Source: Rhodospirillales bacterium
GTDB taxonomy: Bacteria > Pseudomonadota > Alphaproteobacteria > Rhodospirillales > Casp-alpha2
Direction: 5' to 3'
Length of the DNA: 8,950 bases
Assembly: GCA_021775275.1 (NCBI GenBank)
Contig: JAJFIE010000331.1
Coordinates: 1-8,950 of the forward strand
Below the pieces are notes generated by a model. That model was not told the origin of the DNA. It saw only the letters and a program-made list of their open reading frames with translations, and did not search any database. A program made the translations under genes and the position numbers. Positions 1 to 6,074 of the stretch are shown here, piece by piece. Each line of letters opens with the position of its first letter. Position 1 is the stretch's first letter.

Positions 1-120
1 AATCTATGTTCTGGTGTGACCCGGCGCCGATTAAGTGCCGATAAAGTATCTCATATCACGGCAATCACAAGATATAGTACTCTTGCGTCCAAGGAACTGA
101 TGGATGCGGCAATAATCTGT
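1..120. other. Left-edge stretch with no recognisable gene
   Basis: I see no open frame of useful length with a ribosome binding site in either direction here. The only ordered element is a tandem 11-bp repeat at 26-47, listed separately. The stretch would be the 3' flank of the candidate small membrane peptide at 121-207, but I see no strong hairpin plus U-tract that would end its transcript. A gene reaching in from outside the window cannot be excluded. Confidence 0.5.
26..47. repeat. Tandem 11-bp direct repeat, two copies
   Basis: Two adjacent copies of GCCGATWAAGT (26-36 and 37-47) differ at one base. The 11-bp period is about one helical turn, a spacing used by some response regulators and other dimeric activators. 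It contains TTAA-N7-TAAA, an imperfect match to the CtrA pattern TTAA-N7-TTAA. No adjacent gene start supports an operator role, so this may be chance. Confidence 0.3.
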
Positions 121-207
121 TCAGGTGATAACCAAGAGAGCATATCCGGCCCACGCCAGAACGGTTAAGCCAAGAAAATCGCGAAGAAAAGCGGACTTAT
201 GTGTCAT
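121..207 (-). CDS. Candidate 28-aa single-pass membrane peptide
   Basis: A short minus-strand frame runs from ATG at 205-207 to TGA at 121-123 and encodes 28 residues. The peptide starts MTHKSAFLRDF, with basic residues, then has one hydrophobic stretch (FLGLTVLAWAGYALLVIT) running to the C-terminus, as in small inner-membrane proteins with a short cytosolic N-terminus. A purine-rich AAAGGA lies about 9 nt upstream of the ATG, a usable Shine-Dalgarno. The upstream region (208-345) is AT-rich and could hold a promoter, with a weak TTGATT-17-TACACA pair on the minus strand. I recognise no family. Support is the ribosome site, the clean membrane-segment pattern and the otherwise empty surroundings. 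A frame this short can arise by chance, so this is a candidate only. Confidence 0.35.
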   Translation of the reverse strand: MTHKSAFLRDFLGLTVLAWAGYALLVIT

Positions 208-470
208 TGGGTTCTTTCCTTTATGAGGCGTTATGCCTGATTATGTGTAACAGAAGAAAAAGAACAAATCAAGAACATAAATGAAAAATAGAAACAAATT
301 CAGTGAGTTAGAATTTTGATCTTTTGGCCTTTTGTTTTCCATCATTGGTGCGGTAAAAAAATCATCACAAAGGGTTGATTGTCCGTGTCACTATTTGGTG
401 TGATGTAGCCGCATGGGGCGATAACTTGTTGGGCGTTCAAATTGGAATGGATGCGCAAGCGGAGGCGTTG
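208..470. other. AT-rich intergenic region
   Basis: This stretch is clearly AT-rich, especially 240-345, and lies between the candidate peptide (minus) and the exported protein (plus). It would therefore contain the divergent promoters of both. I could not find a good -35/-10 pair for the rightward gene. Short dyads such as TCAC-N8-GTGA (around 389-404) are present but too weak to call as operators. Confidence 0.4.
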
Positions 471-911
471 ATGTTCAATCGAATGGCAAACGAACAACGG
501 ATGGCGACCCGGTTGGTTTTGCGGAAATACTGGCATCGATTCGCGCTGACTGGATTGGTGTTTGGAATTCTGGTAACCGGACATGGTCGTGCTGCATTGG
601 CTGATCCACCAAAAGTGCTGGATGCAACCGTCGAGGTTCAGGCCAACGGGCTGTACGCATTTTCCGCAACCATTGTCCATGCCGAGGACGGATGGTCACA
701 CTACGTGGACCGGTGGGAAATTCTTGATGATACGGGAAAGGTTCTTGGCGTACGCACATTATATCAACCTCATGAGAAAGATATTCCGTTCACGCGAAGT
801 CTCGCCAATGTTGCGACACCGATCGGGGTGCGGAAAGTGACCATCCGTGCCAATTGTAGTGTTGATGGTTATGGTGATAGCGAACTCATCGTGGAACTGC
901 CGCCCCGGTAA
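471..911 (+). CDS. Small exported protein of unknown function
   Basis: The predicted protein is 146 residues. The frame is open from TTG 375, with ATGs at 447, 471, 483 and 501. I chose 471 because GGAGG lies at 461-465 with a 5-nt spacer. From there the N-terminus has a basic region (RLVLRKYWHR, residues 14-23), a hydrophobic core (about 24-36) and an AALA-D junction near residue 44, a typical Sec signal peptide with signal peptidase I cleavage. The mature part (about 45-146) is a single compact, probably beta-rich domain containing HAEDGWSHYVDRWEI, GVRTLYQPHEKDIPFTRSL and a final beta-like segment ending ELPPR. It resembles a family of short periplasmic proteins that I recall from proteobacteria as uncharacterised. 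One cysteine is in the mature domain. There is no lipobox or membrane anchor. It probably acts in the periplasm; no function can be assigned. Confidence 0.75.
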   Translation: MFNRMANEQRMATRLVLRKYWHRFALTGLVFGILVTGHGRAALADPPKVLDATVEVQANGLYAFSATIVHAEDGWSHYVDRWEILDDTGKVLGVRTLYQPHEKDIPFTRSLANVATPIGVRKVTIRANCSVDGYGDSELIVELPPR

Positions 912-1063
912 GCATTCTGTATATGCTCTGTACCGTTTGTTCATGAAATTCACTTGGCGGCACCTGCCTTAAGTGATATGCGGTGGCCGCTTACATTCCC
1001 TGACCCAGACATAGTCCGGCTTCCGAGCACTTGCAGGAAGCTGTTACGCAGTGGAGAGCTGTC

Positions 1064-2239
1064 GTGGCAGTCAAAGATTCTCACTTCCCGGACGTCCGTT
1101 CGGTCATTGATGCTTTAAAACCTGGTTACCCTGTATTCTGTCTTCGTCCGCACGAATTGAAGCGGTGCGCCAAACTGTTTCTGGATACCTTTCCGGGGCG
1201 CGTGTTATATGCCATCAAGTGCAATCCGCATCCCATGGTTCTTCAGGCGCTTTACGATGCCGGAATCAGGCATTTCGATACAGCATCCCTGACCGAGGTG
1301 GCGACAATTCGCGAAAGCTTTGCCGATGCGGATGCATATTTCATGCATCCGGTAAAGGCGCGCGCCGCAATCATGAGCGCCCATGATGTTTACCGGGTAG
1401 ATCATTGGGTAATTGATCACGAGAGCGAACTGCAAAAGATGGTCGATGTGACCGGCGCCGGAGACGGCCAGGTCTGTTTGGTCCGCATCCGCACCAAATC
1501 ATTCGGGGCTGCTTTCGAACTATCAGACAAGTTTGGCGCGCCGACGCAACAGGTTGCCGGGTTGCTGGATCAGGTTGCCAAGGCAGGTTACCAGCCGGGA
1601 CTGGCCTTTCATGTGGGGTCGCAATGTCCAACGCCGGAAGCATACCGGGACGCCATCCGGACCGTGGGTAAGGTTCTGGAAAAATCCGATGCGGATATCC
1701 ACTATCTGGATGTGGGTGGTGGATTTCCGGTCCATTATCTGGGCGATGAAGTGCCGCCCCTGGAAACTTTCATTGATGCCATCAAGGACAGCGTTGCCGA
1801 AATAAATCTGCGCGGCGATTGTGTCCTGATGTGCGAGCCCGGTCGCGCTCTCGTTGCCAGTGGCGCCTCGCTTCTGACCCAGGTGCAGCTCCGCAAGGAA
1901 GATACACTCTATCTGAATGACGGTGTTTATCACAGCCTGTCCGAAGCCAAGGCCGGGTTCAGGCTGCCAGTTCGCGCCCACCGTCTGGAAGGAAAACTAT
2001 CGGATGAAATGACGGCGTATACGATTTTCGGGCCAACCTGCGACAGCACCGATGTGCTTCCTTACAAAGTCGAACTTCCGGCTGATTTGGACGAAGGGGA
2101 CTGGATCGAGTTCGGGCAGATGGGCGCCTATTCAAATTCCATGTCGACCAAGTTCAACGGCTTCTATCCGGAAACCTATGTCAGCGTGGATGAAGCACCG
2201 TTGCTGCCCGATAATTTTGATATCGAGCGTGACGTATGA
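1064..2239 (+). CDS. Ornithine/lysine decarboxylase, PLP fold III
   Basis: This protein belongs to the Orn/DAP/Arg decarboxylase 2 family (alanine-racemase-like barrel plus C-terminal beta domain). It would convert L-ornithine, and perhaps lysine, to putrescine or cadaverine in the cytoplasm. With GTG 1064 as start it has 391 residues, usual for short alphaproteobacterial enzymes. The start is chosen because GGAG at 1053-1056 sits 7 nt upstream; the frame stays open to TTG 1031. Landmarks: PLP lysine K52 in YAIKCNP, FELSDKFGA near 150, HVGSQ at 183-187, the phosphate-binding GGGFP at 218-222, EPGR at 258-261, catalytic CDSTD beginning C326, and GAYS with the conserved Tyr356. All catalytic residues are present. 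CDSTD favours ornithine/lysine decarboxylase over diaminopimelate decarboxylase (LysA), but substrate choice cannot be read with certainty. It has no rightward terminator of its own and converges on glnA. Confidence 0.88.
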   Translation: MAVKDSHFPDVRSVIDALKPGYPVFCLRPHELKRCAKLFLDTFPGRVLYAIKCNPHPMVLQALYDAGIRHFDTASLTEVATIRESFADADAYFMHPVKARAAIMSAHDVYRVDHWVIDHESELQKMVDVTGAGDGQVCLVRIRTKSFGAAFELSDKFGAPTQQVAGLLDQVAKAGYQPGLAFHVGSQCPTPEAYRDAIRTVGKVLEKSDADIHYLDVGGGFPVHYLGDEVPPLETFIDAIKDSVAEINLRGDCVLMCEPGRALVASGASLLTQVQLRKEDTLYLNDGVYHSLSEAKAGFRLPVRAHRLEGKLSDEMTAYTIFGPTCDSTDVLPYKVELPADLDEGDWIEFGQMGAYSNSMSTKFNGFYPETYVSVDEAPLLPDNFDIERDV

Positions 2240-2258
2240 TTTTCCTAACGAAGGTAAG

Positions 2259-2295
2259 AAAAAGCGGGGCCGCCTGAGATCAGGCAAGCCCCGCC
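2259..2295 (-). terminator. Rho-independent terminator of glnBA
   Basis: The outer stem pairs GCGGGGC (2264-2270) with GCCCCGC (2288-2294). An inner stem GCCTG/CAGGC closes on a 4-nt loop. Read on the minus strand, the hairpin is followed at once by five T (2263-2259) and further T-rich sequence, and it lies about 27 nt past the glnA stop. On the plus strand the stem is followed by CCAAGGCGG with no T-run, so it should stop glnA transcription efficiently and the decarboxylase transcript poorly. Confidence 0.88.
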
Positions 2296-2321
2296 AAGGC
2301 GGCCATCCGGCCACGGGATTC

Positions 2322-3746
2322 TTAAACTGAATAGTACATCATGAATTCGACCGGGTGAGGGGTGTGTTCGAAATTGTAGACATCCTCCCACAGCAGACCC
2401 ATGTAGGCATCGATGGAATCGTCGGTGAAGACGTCTCCCTTCTTGAGGAAATCGCGATCAGCGTCGAGGGAATCAAGCGCCTGGCGAAGTGAGCCACACA
2501 CTGTCGGGATATCTTTAAGTTCTTCCGGCGGCAGATCGTACAGATCCTTGTCCATGGCGTCACCCGGATGAATCTTATTCTGAATACCGTCGAGGCCCGC
2601 CATCATCATGGCCGAGAATGCCAGATAGGGGTTCGACGTCGGGTCCGGGAAACGAATTTCAACACGCTTTCCTTTTGGCGAGGTGGCAAAGGGAATCCGG
2701 CATGATGCCGAACGGTTGCGCGCCGAGTAGGCCAAAAGTACAGGCGCTTCAAAGCCTGGGATCAGGCGCTTGTAGCTGTTGGTTGACGGATTGGTGAAGG
2801 CGTTTAACGCTCGCGCATGCTTGATGATGCCGCCGATATAGTAGAGCGCCATGTCGGAGAGGTCAGCATAGCCGGAGCCGGCGAACATTGGCTTGCCATC
2901 CTTCCAGATCGACTGATGAACATGCATGCCTGAACCATTGTCACCGGCAACAGGTTTCGGCATGAAGGTAGCCGTCTTGCCATAGGTGTGCGCCACCATG
3001 TGGGTGCAGTACTTGTATATTTGCTGATTATCGGCGGACCGCACCAGAGTATCGAAGGCCATGCCCAGTTCGTGCTGACTGGGCGCCACCTCGTGATGGT
3101 GCTTGTCCATGGTCAACCCCATCTCTTTCATGATGGTAACCATTTCAGCGCGCAGGTCAGGCGACGAGTCCACCGGAGGAACCGGGAAGTACCCACCTTT
3201 GACAGGAGGGCGATGACCGATATTGCCGCCTTCATCGAACATGCGACCGGTCACATAGGGACCTTCTTCGGAATCGAACTCGTAGAAGCAACTGTTCATT
3301 TTGACGTCGAAGCGCACATCGTCGAAGACAAAAAATTCAGCTTCCGGCCCAAAGTAAGAGGTATCGCCGATCCCGGTTGAGGCTAAATAGGTTTCCGCCT
3401 TCTTGGCCACGGACCGCGGGTCGCGGTTATAACCCTGACCGGTAGTTGGTTCCATGATGTCACAAAACAGGATCAGGGAAGGTTGTGCGGAAAACGGATC
3501 CATAACGGCAGTGGCGGCATCGGGGATCAGCGCCATATCTGATTCATTGATGGCTTTCCAACCAGCAATGGACGAGCCGTCGAACATGATGCCGTCTTCA
3601 AACGCATCATCGTCAACAAACTCGGAACACATGGTCAGGTGCTGCCATTTACCGCGCGGATCAGTGAACCGTAAATCAATAAACGGGATATCTTCGTCTT
3701 TGACGAACTTCTGCACATCGGCGGGCGTTTTCAGGTTAAGGGCCAT
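2322..3746 (-). CDS. glnA: Glutamine synthetase type I
   Basis: This enzyme catalyses ATP-dependent amidation of glutamate with ammonium, the main entry of ammonium into metabolism, as a cytoplasmic dodecamer. The protein is 474 residues from ATG 3746, close to the family norm. AGGTGA ends 5 nt before this ATG; a GTG three codons earlier overlaps that site and is less likely. Visible motifs are MFDGSS (around residue 56), PEAEFF with metal/substrate glutamates E135 and E137, HHHEV at 216-220, [10 protein letters not shown] (from 270), the glutamate-flap region GFEAP and NRSASCRIP (344-352). [10 protein letters not shown] carries the adenylylation tyrosine at about 403, so activity is probably switched off by GlnE adenylylation under nitrogen excess. 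It is the second gene of an operon with glnB, 53 bp upstream, and ends at the terminator at 2259-2295. The protein is intact, with no missing key residue. Confidence 0.97.
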   Translation of the reverse strand: MALNLKTPADVQKFVKDEDIPFIDLRFTDPRGKWQHLTMCSEFVDDDAFEDGIMFDGSSIAGWKAINESDMALIPDAATAVMDPFSAQPSLILFCDIMEPTTGQGYNRDPRSVAKKAETYLASTGIGDTSYFGPEAEFFVFDDVRFDVKMNSCFYEFDSEEGPYVTGRMFDEGGNIGHRPPVKGGYFPVPPVDSSPDLRAEMVTIMKEMGLTMDKHHHEVAPSQHELGMAFDTLVRSADNQQIYKYCTHMVAHTYGKTATFMPKPVAGDNGSGMHVHQSIWKDGKPMFAGSGYADLSDMALYYIGGIIKHARALNAFTNPSTNSYKRLIPGFEAPVLLAYSARNRSASCRIPFATSPKGKRVEIRFPDPTSNPYLAFSAMMMAGLDGIQNKIHPGDAMDKDLYDLPPEELKDIPTVCGSLRQALDSLDADRDFLKKGDVFTDDSIDAYMGLLWEDVYNFEHTPHPVEFMMYYSV

Positions 3747-3799
3747 GGTATTCACCTATTTGCTTTCGGGTCAGTAGAAATAAATGGAAGATTAGAAAA

Positions 3800-4171
<372 letters not shown>

Positions 4172-4188
4172 TTATGTGCTCAACAGAT

Positions 4189-4204
4189 AGCAGAAAGCGT
4201 GCCA
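4189..4204 (-). promoter_or_regulatory. Sigma-54 (-24/-12) promoter of glnBA
   Basis: On the minus strand the sequence CTGGCACG-CTTT-CTGCT (with one flanking base) matches the RpoN consensus YTGGCACGrNNNTTGCW. The whole -24 block is perfect and the -12 block has one mismatch (CTGC for TTGC), with GG-to-GC spacing exact. Taking the C at 4190 as -12 puts transcription start near 4178, about 40 nt before the glnB ATG. Nitrogen-controlled sigma-54 promoters before glnB-glnA are known in related bacteria such as Azospirillum, so activation by NtrC under nitrogen limitation is expected. Confidence 0.82.
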
Positions 4205-4290
4205 GTTCGTAGAGGATTGTAAAACACTGTAAAAACAATGTGATAATTGTGCAAAGGGGCAAAACAAAAATATTTGGGCGCTTTCTGAAT

Positions 4291-4307
4291 TGCTTAAATC
4301 TTACGCA
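4291..4307. promoter_or_regulatory. Candidate NtrC site, promoter-proximal
   Basis: TGC-N11-GCA has the half-site spacing of the NtrC operator TGCACC-N5-GGTGCA. The dyad extends to TTGC-N-TAA-N3-TTA-N-GCAA over 4290-4308, which is stronger symmetry than chance usually gives. The inner bases do not match the enteric consensus. Its centre is about 121 bp upstream of the predicted glnB start of transcription, a normal distance for a sigma-54 enhancer. Confidence 0.45.
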
Positions 4308-4309
4308 AA

Positions 4310-4326
4310 TGCCTATAAAAACGGCA
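4310..4326. promoter_or_regulatory. Candidate NtrC site, promoter-distal
   Basis: This is a second TGC-N11-GCA dyad (TGCC...GGCA) starting two bases beyond the first site, centred about 140 bp upstream of the predicted start. NtrC enhancers usually come in pairs, which supports it, but internal agreement with the NtrC consensus is poor. The dyad could instead be a weak hairpin just past the end of the gene at 4346-4816. Confidence 0.35.
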
Positions 4327-4345
4327 CATAAGAATTTACTCTGCG

Positions 4346-4816
4346 CTAATCTTTGTCTTCTTCATTTTCAGTATCCGCATAGGGAAAATCATCTGGCGCG
4401 ATGGGCCAGGCGAGGTGATATTCTGTGCGCCCGTTGTTGTCTTCTTCTGTGGCATCAACACTGGATAATGTGTCGCGGATGATATTTTCGACGAAAGACG
4501 CACAGTAGGGTGCAAGTACAGTGTTGTCTGCCGTGTATTGAGCCCCATGAATCACCCGGGTCAAGATGTCTTTGTCAGTGTTTAAAAACTGAAACAGGTG
4601 ATTAACCACAATCCCGGGATCAAGATACGTTGGCAGGACCTCAACGGTTTCCTTGAGAACCAGGATTGGCAGGTTCGGGTAGAGATCCGTGCGGAGGTCT
4701 TGCTCCAGACGATCAACCACGCGCCCGAAATAGGCAGCGCGTCTTTCGTCCATTCGGGTGATAACAGTAGATATGATCCTTTTGTGCAGCACGCCGATTG
4801 TTCTTTCCTCAAACAT
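4346..4816 (-). CDS. Uncharacterised protein upstream of glnBA
   Basis: I do not recognise this 156-residue protein. It has no signal peptide or membrane segment, so it is probably cytoplasmic. The N-terminal two thirds are predicted mainly helical (FEERTIGVLHKRIISTVITRMDERRAAYFGRVVDRLEQDL, then LPILVLKETVEVLP). The C-terminal ~35 residues are acidic and probably disordered, ending ADTENEEDKD. The start at 4816 is chosen because AGGAAGG lies just upstream; the frame stays open to ATG 4879, adding 21 residues, but that ATG lacks a ribosome site. The Shine-Dalgarno and start codon fall inside a perfect inverted repeat (4815-4855), suggesting translational control. It has the same orientation as glnBA, with the glnB control region downstream and no evident terminator between, so some read-through into glnB is possible. 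Any functional link to nitrogen control is only positional. Confidence 0.72.
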   Translation of the reverse strand: MFEERTIGVLHKRIISTVITRMDERRAAYFGRVVDRLEQDLRTDLYPNLPILVLKETVEVLPTYLDPGIVVNHLFQFLNTDKDILTRVIHGAQYTADNTVLAPYCASFVENIIRDTLSSVDATEEDNNGRTEYHLAWPIAPDDFPYADTENEEDKD

Positions 4817-4855
4817 TTGCCTTCCTTTCAACTGAAGGGGGAGAGGAAGGCAAAT
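4815..4855 (-). promoter_or_regulatory. Hairpin sequestering ribosome site and start codon
   Basis: Arms ATTTGCCTTCCT (4815-4826) and AGGAAGGCAAAT (4844-4855) are perfect 12-bp inverted repeats separated by 17 nt. In the minus-strand transcript, the 3' arm contains the Shine-Dalgarno AGGAAGG and the first two bases of the start codon of the gene at 4346-4816. If folded, it would block initiation. This could be a translational switch, for example opened by temperature, a protein or an upstream event, or it could be a DNA operator. It matters only if transcription starts upstream of 4855. Confidence 0.6.
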
Positions 4856-4949
4856 CACCATAGCATCTGTTTGTGGCATTCCATGATAGTCCCCGCGAAT
4901 TTTTCTACCTCAGATCGCAAATTCTTTTCGCTTTCCGCCAGAAACAAAA

Positions 4950-4978
4950 CCGCCGAAAGATATTTGGCTTACCGGCGG
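4950..4978. repeat. Inverted repeat in leader of transporter gene
   Basis: CCGCCG (4950-4955) and CGGCGG (4973-4978) are perfect 6-bp arms around a 17-nt AT-richer loop. The element ends 29 bp before the transporter start codon. It could form an RNA hairpin in the leader or be a regulator site in the divergent region 4817-5007. I found no convincing -35/-10 pair for either gene in that region. Confidence 0.35.
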
Positions 4979-5007
4979 CTGGCCGGAGCTGTCTCTGGGA
5001 GTGCGCG

Positions 5008-5985
5008 ATGCAGCAACTGGCCATTACAGAAGAGCTGACGGATTCGACAGTCAAGGGCATTTTGCTCGTTGCTATCGGGATTTCCATATTCTCGATTCAG
5101 GATGTGATTATCCGTCTGTTGAGCGGTGAGTATTCCGTCATCGAGATCATGTATATCCGTGCGCTCGTTGCCCTTGGTCCGATGGCAATGTTCGTTTATT
5201 GGGAAGGTGGCTTTGCCACATTGCGTACCCCGCGATATGTACTCCATTTTGTTCGCGGGGCACTTCAGATGTTATCCTACACAACATATTATATGGGGCT
5301 GGCTATACTTCCCATCGCTGACAACACGGCAATTTTCTTCGTATCACCCCTAATTGTTACAATATTTTCCATCATCTTTTTAGGAGAGAAGGTGGGCCTT
5401 CGGCGGGGGTTGGCAGTATTGGCCGGGTTCGCCGGCGTTCTGGTGATTGTCCAGCCGGGAACGGGCACATTCGGCTTTGCCGCCCTGTTACCATTTTTTG
5501 CTGCAGTGACATATTCCGGCAGCATAATGATAACCCGCCGCCTTGGGCGCACCCAGACCGGGGCGAGCATGGCATTTTACGCCATGATAACATTCCTGAT
5601 GTTTAGTTCTATCGCAGGTGGGGTATTGGGCGATGGGAGCTATGAAACGAACATTCATCCGAGTCTGGATTTTCTTATGCGGTCATGGCAGGTGCCAACT
5701 TATCGTGACATTATGTTGCTTGTGTTATGTGGTTTTATCGCTGCATTCGGGTTTTACTGTCTGGCGCAGGGGTACCGTATAGCCCAAGCCAGTATTGTCG
5801 CTCCGTTTGAGTATGTTTCCATGCCACTTGCTGTCCTGTGGGGCTTTGCGATCTGGAATGAGGTTCCCAGCCTCACAACCATTCTTGGTATTGCCATGAT
5901 TGTCTTTAGTGGCCTGTATGTATTGCATCGCGAAACCATTCGTGGTCGGCGATTGGTGACAGGGCGAGGCCGCATCCGTCTTTGA
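5008..5985 (+). CDS. DMT-superfamily (EamA) transporter
   Basis: This is an inner-membrane protein of the drug/metabolite transporter superfamily, with two EamA domains and about ten membrane helices. The start at ATG 5008 gives 325 residues, near the usual 290-320. GGGAG at 4997-5001 lies 6 nt upstream, whereas the open frame back to 4873 would add 45 mostly polar residues and overlap the divergent gene's leader. Domain 1 spans about residues 15-150, with the family hallmark NTAIFFVSPLIVTIFSIIFLGEK near 105-127 and GLAVLAGFAGVLVIVQPG after it. Domain 2 spans about 155-305, with a matching QASIVAPFEYVSMPLAVLWGF and GIAMIVFSGLYVLHRE. The tail is short and basic. Such proteins export amino acids or metabolites, but the substrate cannot be read from sequence. 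The DUF2336 gene follows 89 bp later on the same strand. Confidence 0.88.
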   Translation: MQQLAITEELTDSTVKGILLVAIGISIFSIQDVIIRLLSGEYSVIEIMYIRALVALGPMAMFVYWEGGFATLRTPRYVLHFVRGALQMLSYTTYYMGLAILPIADNTAIFFVSPLIVTIFSIIFLGEKVGLRRGLAVLAGFAGVLVIVQPGTGTFGFAALLPFFAAVTYSGSIMITRRLGRTQTGASMAFYAMITFLMFSSIAGGVLGDGSYETNIHPSLDFLMRSWQVPTYRDIMLLVLCGFIAAFGFYCLAQGYRIAQASIVAPFEYVSMPLAVLWGFAIWNEVPSLTTILGIAMIVFSGLYVLHRETIRGRRLVTGRGRIRL

Positions 5986-5993
5986 CTCGGTGA

Positions 5994-6011
5994 ATGCGAG
6001 ATTTCTCGCAT
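5994..6011. repeat. 18-bp palindrome after transporter gene
   Basis: ATGCGAGA-TT-TCTCGCAT has perfect 8-bp arms and begins 9 bp after the transporter stop codon. As RNA it gives a 7-bp stem with an ATTT loop. It lacks a T-run on either strand (plus side continues CCCCCC), so it is not a standard terminator. It may be an operator or an mRNA-stabilising hairpin before the next gene. An ATG lies in its first arm, but without a ribosome site it is unlikely to be the start of the next gene. Confidence 0.5.
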
Positions 6012-6074
6012 CCCCCCAAATGGCCTGATAAACTCCGAAGCACTGGCCGCAGTCTGGCCTGGGAGATTATGCCC

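Noticed and set aside
241..345. Minus-strand 34-codon frame starting MMENKRP with a Phe-rich end
   Set aside because: There is no ribosome binding site, and the hydrophobic end comes simply from a T-rich stretch.
342..759. Minus-strand frames opposite the exported protein
   Set aside because: They are antisense to a gene with a signal peptide and good ribosome site, and their composition is unlike a folded protein.
2988..3380. Plus-strand 130-codon frame inside glnA
   Set aside because: It lies wholly antisense to intact glutamine synthetase and has no family resemblance.
3747..3799. Separate glnA promoter in the glnB-glnA gap (a TATAAT at the glnB stop)
   Set aside because: No matching -35 element was found at 16-18 bp, so a single operon from the sigma-54 promoter is the simpler reading.
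4240..4482. Plus-strand 80-codon frame across the glnB control region
   Set aside because: It crosses the sigma-54 upstream region and the 3' end of an opposite gene, lacks a ribosome site and has a low-complexity start.
4873..5007. N-terminal extension of the transporter by 45 residues
   Set aside because: The extension is polar and basic, overlaps the divergent gene's leader, and ATG 5008 has a much better ribosome site and fits the family length.
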